From positions 1,550,001 through 1,614,000 of the forward strand of contig CP042428.1 in the NCBI GenBank assembly GCA_024207135.1: a stretch of 64,000 bases of DNA, read 5' to 3'. The notes under the pieces were generated by a model. That model was not told the DNA's origin and did not search any database. It was given only the letters and a program-made list of their open reading frames with translations. Position 1 is the stretch's first letter, and the number at the start of each line of letters is the position of its first letter. Position numbers and translations under genes: made by a program. This document shows positions 6,812-15,267 of this stretch, in pieces. Source of the DNA: Arthrobacter sp. C2. GTDB lineage: Bacteria > Actinomycetota > Actinomycetes > Actinomycetales > Micrococcaceae.

Positions 6812-9130
6812 TTGAACAACATCAGCACGAATGCACGCACGGCTTCACCAGACATTCGCAAGCGGCAGTGGGGCGCGGAAAAGCGTTCCGAGCCCCTGTC
6901 GATTGTTCATCCCGTCCCCTCGCGCGGCAAGTTGGCTTGGGGGCGCATAGCAATCGTCACGACCATTCTGGCCTGGATCGGCTACGTCATCAGCACCATC
7001 CTGAGGCAACTGGCCGACAACCCCGATGCGGGCTTCAGGTTCCGTTTCGAGGCGGCAATGTACCTCGCCGTGGTCACCTTTCTGACTTTCTCCGCGTTGA
7101 TGTACCTCGTCGCCAGGCAAGGTGCCCTTCTGCGCTTCTCACAACACCGACGAGTGCCCCGAGGTGAGCTGGATCGGCACTTCCGTTCCTATAACAAGTC
7201 GATCACTACGCTGGTTCCTAGCTATGCCGAAGAGCCAGCCGTGGTCAGGAAAACGCTCTGGTCCGTGGCCTTGCAGGAGTTCACGAACCTGCACGTGGTG
7301 CTTCTTGTGGATGACGATCCCTACCCGGAAGACCCGGACATCCTGGCCAAGCTCGAGGAAACGCGTGGCTTGGCACTGGAAATCCAGCAGTCCCTGGAAC
7401 TTCCGTTGAGGATGGCCCAGGACTTCCGGGTCCTTTTTGAACGCCAACGAGAGGCAGGGGCCTCGCCTGCCCAAATCCTGGCCACCACCATTGCCGCCTA
7501 CGATGCTGCCGCGGTCTGGCTCGAAGAAATGGCCACCGCGGAAAGGATCGACGACCATGTCGACGAGTTTTTCGTTGATTCGGTCATCATGGGACTTGCT
7601 CGCGAGCTGCGCCTGACACTGTTGGCCCTGAACGCGGCTGCCGCACAAAACGATTCGCCTCACAGCGACAGGTTGGAAGAATTCCATCTGCGGCTGGAAC
7701 GTATTTTCTCCGTCCGGATGCACACCTTCGAACGCAAGAAGTACGCAAATCTGTCCCAAGCGGTGAACAAGGCGATGAACCTGAACGCCTATATCTCCCT
7801 CATGGGCCAAAAGTGGCTGGTGGACAACCGCGGAGATGTGGAGGTGCTTCGCGCGGTGTCACCGACGCAGGAAACCACGGACATGGACCAAGTCCTGGAC
7901 ATCCCGGACTCCGAATACCTGCTCACGCTTGACGCCGACTCGCTGCTGCTGCGCGATTATTGCCTGCGCTTGGTTTACTTCCTGGAGTCCGAGGAGAATT
8001 CGCGCGTGGCGGTGACGCAAACCCCCTACTCTTCATTCCGAGGTGCGCCCACCCGCATCGAGCGCTTGGCTGGCGCCACGACAGACATCCAGCACATCTT
8101 GCACCAGGGCAAGACCCTTTACAATGCCACCTTCTGGGTTGGCGCCAATGCAGTGATCCGCAAACAGGCACTTGTGGATATCTGCCAGACCACAACCGTC
8201 GGCGGGTATGAAATCCACACCTACATCCAGGACCGAACCGTCATCGAGGACACCGAGTCAAGCATCGACCTCGGCACCCACGGCTGGACCCTGTCCAATT
8301 ACCCGGAGCGACTCAGTTACAGTGCGACTCCCCCGGATTTCGGCTCGCTGGTGGTCCAACGACGTCGTTGGGCCAATGGCGGTCTTTTGATCCTGCCCAA
8401 GTTTGGTCGACAGATCGGTGAGCGTAAGCGACGCAACGAACGCATCCGATTGCGCGAGGTGCTCCTGCGGGTCAATTACATGGCATCAATTGCCTGGGCC
8501 AGCCTTGGCCTGATCTTCCTTCTGGCCTATCCATACGACGGGCGTTTGCTCAGCCCGCTGATCTTTGTCGCGGCGTTGCCCTACTTCATCGCCATGGGAA
8601 GCGACCTCCGGGACTGCGGGCACCGATTCAGCGATGTCTTCAGGATCTACGGGTTCAACCTGATCCTCCTGCCGGTCAATATGGCAGGGGTGCTCAAGTC
8701 CACGGAACAGGCATTCACCGGCGAGAAAATCCCATTCGTCAGGACACCGAAGGTCCGCAATCGCACCGCATCTCCAGGTCTCTACGTGGCCATCCCATAC
8801 CTGATCGTCTTCTTTTCGATCTTCACATTGTGGCGGGACTTCCAGGACCGCAACTGGGGAAATGTTGCCTTTGCCGCATTGAACACCGTGTTGGCCCTCT
8901 ATGCCATACGCGCCTACATCGGCTTCAAGAACTCCGTTGTTGACATGGCCCTGGGGTTGGTGAATTGGCTTTTTGTCCCGCCGAAGAAGGCCAAAGACGC
9001 CACGGTTTCCTACCCCGTGGCCACACCGGAAAACACGGACTGGTCGACCTTGTTGTATCAAGGTGACCGACGATTGGATCGTGATTTGCGCGGAACCGAC
9101 GATCGCCGCAAACGGATTGGTGTGAAGTAA
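6812..9130 (+). CDS. Processive GT2 family glycosyltransferase, membrane polysaccharide synthase
   Basis: 772 residues from a TTG at 6812; no ATG gives a full-length domain. Two N-terminal membrane helices (about 44-65 and 80-101) precede a cytosolic GT-A domain carrying the processive-synthase residues in order: LLVDDDP (about 164-170), DAD (about 374-376), the general-base region IEDTE (about 477-481) and QRRRW (about 514-518). C-terminal membrane helices (about 555-760) would form the translocation channel. A long helical insert (about 175-340) between the first Asp cluster and DAD is unusual for cellulose- or chitin-synthase types. The DxD/ED/Q(x)xRW set is diagnostic of cellulose/chitin/hyaluronan-type synthases; the sugar cannot be told from sequence. 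Followed after 2 bases by the STAS-like gene and then a GGDEF-EAL gene, pointing to c-di-GMP-controlled extracellular polysaccharide. No PilZ domain is seen. Confidence 0.88.
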   Translation: MNNISTNARTASPDIRKRQWGAEKRSEPLSIVHPVPSRGKLAWGRIAIVTTILAWIGYVISTILRQLADNPDAGFRFRFEAAMYLAVVTFLTFSALMYLVARQGALLRFSQHRRVPRGELDRHFRSYNKSITTLVPSYAEEPAVVRKTLWSVALQEFTNLHVVLLVDDDPYPEDPDILAKLEETRGLALEIQQSLELPLRMAQDFRVLFERQREAGASPAQILATTIAAYDAAAVWLEEMATAERIDDHVDEFFVDSVIMGLARELRLTLLALNAAAAQNDSPHSDRLEEFHLRLERIFSVRMHTFERKKYANLSQAVNKAMNLNAYISLMGQKWLVDNRGDVEVLRAVSPTQETTDMDQVLDIPDSEYLLTLDADSLLLRDYCLRLVYFLESEENSRVAVTQTPYSSFRGAPTRIERLAGATTDIQHILHQGKTLYNATFWVGANAVIRKQALVDICQTTTVGGYEIHTYIQDRTVIEDTESSIDLGTHGWTLSNYPERLSYSATPPDFGSLVVQRRRWANGGLLILPKFGRQIGERKRRNERIRLREVLLRVNYMASIAWASLGLIFLLAYPYDGRLLSPLIFVAALPYFIAMGSDLRDCGHRFSDVFRIYGFNLILLPVNMAGVLKSTEQAFTGEKIPFVRTPKVRNRTASPGLYVAIPYLIVFFSIFTLWRDFQDRNWGNVAFAALNTVLALYAIRAYIGFKNSVVDMALGLVNWLFVPPKKAKDATVSYPVATPENTDWSTLLYQGDRRLDRDLRGTDDRRKRIGVK

Positions 9131-9132
9131 CC

Positions 9133-9594
9133 ATGGGACAGGTTCCCCTTCTCGAGATTGGCTTGCTGCTGGACGGACTTAGTCCGATCGCGGACGCGAC
9201 GTCTGAAGGCACGGCAGAGCAAGCGGTTTGGAGCCTGGACGTCAAGCATGCCCGGCTCACTTTCTTCGCCAACGAATTGCTTGAGGTCGTTTTCCATCCC
9301 CGGACGGTGTTGTCAGTCGAGACGGTCCGGGAGCTCTGGGGACTTGCGGACGCGCGCCTCGAACGGAAGGTGAAGTACTTGCTGGTTGATGTATGCGGCA
9401 TTGACAGTGTGAAACCCAATGTCACTGCCCTGATTGATCCGATGACCGAGGGCATGCGCACGGCTCTGCTGGGCTCCGGACCCGCAGACCGCGTGCTGGC
9501 ACGATTCTTCATGCGCAAGGTCGATCCTGCGCGACGGTATATGTATGTCGAAAGCCGGCAGGACGCACTCGCGTTCTTCCACGAAGATGACTGA
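9133..9594 (+). CDS. STAS/SpoIIAA-like small protein of the polysaccharide operon
   Basis: 153 residues, ATG two bases after the GT2 stop. The central pattern of alternating strands and helices (VKYLLVDVCGIDSV, then MRTALLGSGPADRVLARFFM, then RYMYVESRQDALAFF near the C-terminus) matches the SpoIIAA/STAS-like family often written as STAS/SEC14 domain proteins in actinobacteria. No catalytic residues are apparent. STAS proteins usually act as phospho-switch partners or lipid/nucleotide sensors. Its position between a synthase and a GGDEF-EAL protein suggests a regulatory adaptor for polysaccharide synthesis. Its last bases overlap the next start, so the two are translationally coupled. Partner unknown. 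Confidence 0.65.
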   Translation: MGQVPLLEIGLLLDGLSPIADATSEGTAEQAVWSLDVKHARLTFFANELLEVVFHPRTVLSVETVRELWGLADARLERKVKYLLVDVCGIDSVKPNVTALIDPMTEGMRTALLGSGPADRVLARFFMRKVDPARRYMYVESRQDALAFFHEDD

Positions 9595-11131
9595 CCCCGG
9601 CCCTCTCGAGATGGACGAACCCCGTATTCCGCGCATTGTCGACGCCATCCTCAGGATCGCGGACATGGATTTCGATACCCTATTGCATCCCAGCAGCCGG
9701 CGCGATGAGATCGACGCCATCATCATGGGGATCAATGCCATGGCCGCTGACCTGGAAACGACGTATTCCACGCTTGATCGCCGGGTGGCAGAGCGCACGC
9801 GGTTGCTCGAGGCGGCCCGCGACCAAATGGCGTTGTTGGCCTACACGGACCCCTTGACCCAGCTCGCGAATCGTTCCGCCTTGATGGAGGAAATCAACAA
9901 GACGCTTGTCGAGCCCGGCACGGGTCCCTCGGCCCCGATCTTGATGCTCCTGGATCTGGATGCCTTCAAGAGCATCAACGATACCTACGGCCATGCACTG
10001 GGCGACAAGGTCCTGTGCCAGCTCGCCGAGAGGCTTCGCGGTTGTGTGCGCGCCGAGGACCTCGTGGCGAGACTCGGAGGCGACGAATTCGCCATCCTGG
10101 TGCACGCACCGGAACACAACGCCGTCGCCCTGGGCCGACGCATCGTTGCGGCGATGAACCAGGACATGGTGATCGACAACATCCACCTGAGCCCCGGGGC
10201 CAGCCTTGGCATTGCCCGGACAACGCCGTCGCATTCGCCGGACAGCCTCGTGCTTGAGGCGGACACAGCCATGTATGTGGCCAAGCGCTCGGTAAGCGAA
10301 AAGGTCGTGGAATTCGAGCCGTTCATGCTGTTTGAACGACGTGAGAAGGCCGAGATGCTCTCCGATCTCCGACATTCACTGGACGGCGAGCAGTTCTTCC
10401 CTGCTTACCAAGCAGTGGTCCGCCTCAAGGATGAGGCAATCATCGGCGCAGAGGCCTTGGTGAGGTGGAATCGAGCGGGCCACGGGCTCGTGCGTCCAGA
10501 CGAGTTCCTCCCCGCTGCCGAGGAGGCGGGCATGGTCGGCAAACTGACTGAATACCTGCTGGATCGGGTACTGAGCGACGTCAAGAGGTGGCGGGCGGCC
10601 AAGCTCGTCGGCGCAGATTTCAAGGTCCACCTCAACGTGACCTCGCGTGGACTGCACGACCTGGGCTTCGCCGACGAGGTGCGCAGGGTCTTGCGCCAGC
10701 ATGAACTTCCGGCAACCGTGCTGGCCTTGGAAATCACCGAGAACAACTTGATGTCGGGTGACAACCTGCACCGCTATACCTTGATGGCTTTGGCGAAGAT
10801 GGGGGTTGAGGTCTTTATTGACGACTTTGGCACCGGCTACTCCTCAATCAGCTATCTGCGCCAGCTGCCCGTGACCGGAGCCAAGATCGACAGGACTCTC
10901 GTTGACGACATTGCCGTGAACCCGAAGCAGGAATCCTTCCTTCGCGCCATCTCCGACTTGATTGCAGCTTGTGACCTTGAGTGCGTCGTCGAAGGAGTGG
11001 AGACTGCCGAGCAATCGGCGAAGCTCAAGGCCATGGGGTTCACAACCGTCCAGGGATTCCACTATGCCGTTCCGCTGGACGCAGCCGCATTCGAGGAACT
11101 GTTGCGGATGCGCCGCCAAGCGCTCGCGTGA
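9587..11131 (+). CDS. GGDEF-EAL dual-domain c-di-GMP enzyme with HAMP-like N-terminus
   Basis: 514 residues from the ATG at 9587, which overlaps the stop of the STAS-like gene; a TTG-type start at 9545 would add 14 residues. Residues 15-80 resemble a soluble HAMP/coiled-coil linker (LLHPSSRRDEIDAIIMGINAM, then VAERTRLLEAARDQ). The GGDEF domain (about 85-245) has an intact RLGGDEF active site (about 162-168); no RxxD inhibitory site stands just upstream. The EAL domain (about 255-505) has AEALVRW (about 287), TENNL, DDFGTGYSS and KIDRTLV, all the metal and catalytic landmarks, so both activities are possible. No membrane segment or sensory domain. It probably sets c-di-GMP for the GT2 synthase two genes upstream. 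Confidence 0.9.
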   Translation: MTDPGPLEMDEPRIPRIVDAILRIADMDFDTLLHPSSRRDEIDAIIMGINAMAADLETTYSTLDRRVAERTRLLEAARDQMALLAYTDPLTQLANRSALMEEINKTLVEPGTGPSAPILMLLDLDAFKSINDTYGHALGDKVLCQLAERLRGCVRAEDLVARLGGDEFAILVHAPEHNAVALGRRIVAAMNQDMVIDNIHLSPGASLGIARTTPSHSPDSLVLEADTAMYVAKRSVSEKVVEFEPFMLFERREKAEMLSDLRHSLDGEQFFPAYQAVVRLKDEAIIGAEALVRWNRAGHGLVRPDEFLPAAEEAGMVGKLTEYLLDRVLSDVKRWRAAKLVGADFKVHLNVTSRGLHDLGFADEVRRVLRQHELPATVLALEITENNLMSGDNLHRYTLMALAKMGVEVFIDDFGTGYSSISYLRQLPVTGAKIDRTLVDDIAVNPKQESFLRAISDLIAACDLECVVEGVETAEQSAKLKAMGFTTVQGFHYAVPLDAAAFEELLRMRRQALA

Positions 11132-11161
11132 TGGCAGTTCAGCCACGGCACACCACATGCC

Positions 11162-11228
11162 AAAGGCCTCGACCACCAGTTCCCCTGCGGGAGCCAGTGC
11201 TCGGAGCCTAGCCGTGACGGGTGCTGAG
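11162..11228. repeat. Diverged second copy of the guaB terminator region
   Basis: Aligns without gaps to 11657-11723 at roughly 70 percent identity by eye; both share GGCC.CG.CCACC, TTCCC.TG.GGGAG and CGTGA.GGG in the same order and spacing. The other copy is the guaB terminator plus stop-codon region. This copy no longer makes a clean hairpin. Confidence 0.6.
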
Positions 11229-11272
11229 TGTTACGGGATGTTGAAGCGATATCTCTGCGAAATTCATCTTGG

Positions 11273-11302
11273 GCGATCGCCGAGGGTGCCATCGGCGATC
11301 GC
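11273..11302. repeat. Perfect 11-bp inverted repeat
   Basis: GCGATCGCCGA (11273-11283) and TCGGCGATCGC (11292-11302) are perfect complements around an 8-base loop; each arm contains the palindrome GCGATCGC. No T tract follows. It may be a terminator-like 3' end of the GGDEF-EAL transcript or a protein-binding site. Confidence 0.5.
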
Positions 11303-11381
11303 ATCGTTGCCGGTCCAGCGACGTTTACGCCAACCCAATTTACCACCCGGGCGCTGCACATGGGATCGATGGGAAATGGAA

Positions 11382-11532
11382 GGGGCAGGAACCCGCGCTA
11401 CGTCAGCGGGTCCCTGCCCTGGGAACGCGCAGCTTGGGGTCTGCGTCGTAACTCCCATGGAAGAATCTGGTACTTGGGGTGCCAGATTCTTCCGAAAATG
11501 GTCCTGCACTTAGGGGGGGTGGCAGGACCAAC
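11382..11532 (-). ncRNA. Small RNA candidate, 6C-like (two C-loop hairpins)
   Basis: Read on the - strand, two perfect hairpins follow each other. Hairpin 1 is a 9-bp stem (11530-11522 with 11507-11499) whose loop begins CACCCCCCC and ends TAAGT. Hairpin 2 is a 12-bp stem (11493-11482 with 11470-11459) with loop CACCCCAAGTA. The two loops are related (CACCCC...AAGT). A third GC-rich hairpin (11420-11406 with 11396-11382) followed by CTTCCATTTCC could end the transcript. A promoter-like TTGGGT-N18-TAGGCT ends a few bases before hairpin 1. Paired hairpins with C-run loops are the hallmark of the actinobacterial 6C RNA family; the second loop has only four Cs, so membership is not certain. Confidence 0.5.
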
Positions 11533-11538
11533 CAACCT

Positions 11539-11568
11539 AGCCTACCTACCGAACGTCAACTTACCCAA
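11539..11568 (-). promoter_or_regulatory. Promoter candidate for the 6C-like RNA
   Basis: On the - strand, TTGGGT (11568-11563), 18 bases, then TAGGCT (11544-11539). The expected start point near 11532 falls just before the first hairpin. A TTGACG at 11559-11554 is an alternative -35 with a short spacer. Confidence 0.4.
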
Positions 11569-11656
11569 TCGACGCGACTACATCATCAATCGATGGTTGG
11601 TGTCCGCCTGCTTGAGGCGCCGGACGAAGCCGTTGTTCCTCAACGCAGTAAATACA

Positions 11657-11705
11657 AGAGGCCCCGGCCACCGATTCCCTTGTGGGAGCAGGTGGCCGGG
11701 GCTCT
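11657..11705 (-). terminator. guaB intrinsic terminator
   Basis: A 12-bp perfect stem, GCCCCGGCCACC (11661-11672) with GGTGGCCGGGGC (11691-11702), and an inner TTCCC/GGGAG stem. On the - strand the hairpin is followed by the T-rich TCTTGTATTT. It begins about 15 bases past the guaB stop. Confidence 0.85.
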
Positions 11706-11719
11706 GTCGTGATGGGCGT

Positions 11720-13273
<1,554 letters not shown>

Positions 13274-13428
13274 TCACCGCCAAGCGACATTCCCGCGTGG
13301 TTGGTGTGGCGAACGCAACTCCCGCCACCGCCCGCGCCTCGGCATCCGCCCGCACCGCCGGGGCCATCCCGAGGCCTCGCGCAGCGCGGGAACGGCGCGG
13401 CACGATGCGGTCCCAAGGCCCCGGCGCC

Positions 13429-15084
13429 TCACGCCCTGATGAAGATCGCGGTGGCCCGCAATGAGTCCACGCCTGTCTGGCTGATCGACTGGATCATGTA
13501 CCAGTAGTAGTGCCCGAGCACCACCCCGGAATCCAGCCAGGACTGGGCGGAGGCGGTGCGCCGGCGCACCGTGCGCAGGTAGGTGCCGGTGGACTGGATG
13601 TAGGGGACGACCGAGCCTGTCGATTCCCAGCGCCAGATGGCGATGAGCTTGATCGGCTCCCCGCTGGAACTCGAGCTCCAGCCCAACCGCACGCCGGTGC
13701 CCTCGCGCACGGCCGTGGTGATCGTGGGCGTGTAGGGACGCACGAAGTTCAGCTGCGTGTAGGGCACCGGCAGGGCGGGACGTGCGTACTTGGCGGCCTT
13801 GAGGATCCCGATGGCGTTGAGCTTGTTCGCCCGCACGGCGGTGGTATTGTAGTACGCCTGGCCGCGCACCGCCGGGACCGCACGGCACTTGGTCACGTGG
13901 TCGCGCAGCTCGTTGGGGTCCTGCCAGGCCGGGGTAGCAGGGTCCCCGACCTTGTAGGCGGCTTCCCCGGTGTAGAGCTTGACGCTGGTTCCGGCGACCT
14001 GCTTGGCCCACCAATCGACCAGCACGTTGTAGTTGGCCACGGAGTACCCCTGGTACCAGTACAACTGCGGGGCGATGTAGTCGATCCAGCCCTCCTTGAC
14101 CCAGCGCCGGGTGTCCGCGTAGAGGGCGTAGAAGCTCTCCAGCCCGCTGGTGGCGGAGCCCAGGGAGCTCGAGGAGCTGTTGGCCCAGATGCCGAAGGGA
14201 CCGATGCCGAACACCACCCGGGGCTTGGCGGCGTGGATCGCGGTGTGGGTGTCGCGCACGAACACGTTGATGTTGTTGCGCCGCCAGGAAGAGATCGAGG
14301 TGAAGGTGCCCTTGTAGGTGTTGTAGGTCGACGAGTCCGGGATCGAGGCCCCGGCCACCGGGTAGGGGTAGAAGTAGTCGTCGAAGTGCACCCCGTCCAC
14401 GTCGTAGCGCTTGACCAGGTCGACGACCACGTTGCGGATGAAGGTGCGCACCGCCGGGATGCCGGGGTTGTAGTAGCGTCGCGGGCCGTAGGCGAAGGAC
14501 CAGGAAGGGTTCAGCCGCGCCGGGTGGCTGGCCACCAGCGAGGTCAGCGAGGTGTCCATCGATACGCGGAAGGGGTTGATCCACGCGTGCAGGGCGATCC
14601 CGCGCTTGTGCGCCTCGGAGATGGCGTAGGCCAGCGGGTCGTAGCCCGGGTCCGTGCCCTGGGTGCCGGTGAGGTACTTGGACCAGGGCTCGCCCAGGGT
14701 GGCCTTCCACATCCGGTCCGCGGCCGGGCGGACCTGCAGCAGCACGGCGTTGAGGTTGCGGGACACCGCCAGGTCCAGGATCGAGCGCAGCTCCGCCTGC
14801 TGGGTGGTCACGGACAGCCCGGATTTGGAGGGCCAGTCGATGTTCAGCACGCTCGCGGTCCACAGGGCGCGGAACTCGGTGCGCGGGTAGGTGGCGGAGG
14901 TGAAGGTGTTGCGCGAGGAGATGGTGTAGACGTGGTTCCGGGTGACCGCCGCCGCGGCGGGGGCCGCCACCAGTCCGGGGCCCAGCACGGCTCCTCCCAA
15001 CACCGCCACGGCGGCCGAGAGCACCGCCCTCCTGCTCACGGGGCCGGCAAGGGCCAGGGACAATGGTGCCATTTCCGTTTTCAT
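13429..15084 (-). CDS. Secreted GHL10/DUF187-type glycosidase-like protein
   Basis: 551 residues from the ATG at 15084. Twin-arginine-like signal: SRRAVLSAAVAVLGG, then AAPAAAA at the cleavage region. The mature part has the GHL10 (family-10-like, PF02638) barrel: TEFRALWTASVLNIDWPS at the start, NAVLLQVRPAADRMW, GIALHAWINPFRV, then VDGVHFDDYFYPYP with the acidic pair on strand 4, FGIGPFGIWANSS and WIDYIAPQLYWYQGY. The last about 90 residues look like a fibronectin-III type domain. Homologues act on peptidoglycan- or surface-glycan-type substrates, but specificity here is unknown. It lies downstream of the SGNH acyltransferase gene on the same strand (183-base gap), so both may shape the cell envelope. 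Confidence 0.85.
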   Translation of the reverse strand: MKTEMAPLSLALAGPVSRRAVLSAAVAVLGGAVLGPGLVAAPAAAAVTRNHVYTISSRNTFTSATYPRTEFRALWTASVLNIDWPSKSGLSVTTQQAELRSILDLAVSRNLNAVLLQVRPAADRMWKATLGEPWSKYLTGTQGTDPGYDPLAYAISEAHKRGIALHAWINPFRVSMDTSLTSLVASHPARLNPSWSFAYGPRRYYNPGIPAVRTFIRNVVVDLVKRYDVDGVHFDDYFYPYPVAGASIPDSSTYNTYKGTFTSISSWRRNNINVFVRDTHTAIHAAKPRVVFGIGPFGIWANSSSSSLGSATSGLESFYALYADTRRWVKEGWIDYIAPQLYWYQGYSVANYNVLVDWWAKQVAGTSVKLYTGEAAYKVGDPATPAWQDPNELRDHVTKCRAVPAVRGQAYYNTTAVRANKLNAIGILKAAKYARPALPVPYTQLNFVRPYTPTITTAVREGTGVRLGWSSSSSGEPIKLIAIWRWESTGSVVPYIQSTGTYLRTVRRRTASAQSWLDSGVVLGHYYWYMIQSISQTGVDSLRATAIFIRA

Positions 15085-15267
15085 GGCATTGACTCCGATG
15101 GTGCGCAAGTGGGCACGGCCGGGCCGGATCGTTCGGCCGCTTGGAGGCAACAATACGCCGCACGGGGAGGGGGCAAAAGGCCCTCGGCATCACGTTTGCG
15201 CGGCACTTTTCCACGACGCTCCGGCCGGTACCAACGGTGCTTCTCGGCGCTGGCCCGGCGCTTGGAA

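Larger units (their letters stand above)
11132..11719. other. 588-base gene-free interval rich in hairpins
   Basis: No gene is supported between the GGDEF-EAL and guaB stops (convergent). It holds, left to right, a decayed copy of the guaB terminator region (11162-11228), a perfect 11-bp inverted repeat (11273-11302), a likely - strand small RNA with two C-loop hairpins and a terminator (11382-11532), and the true guaB terminator (11657-11705). Confidence 0.7.
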
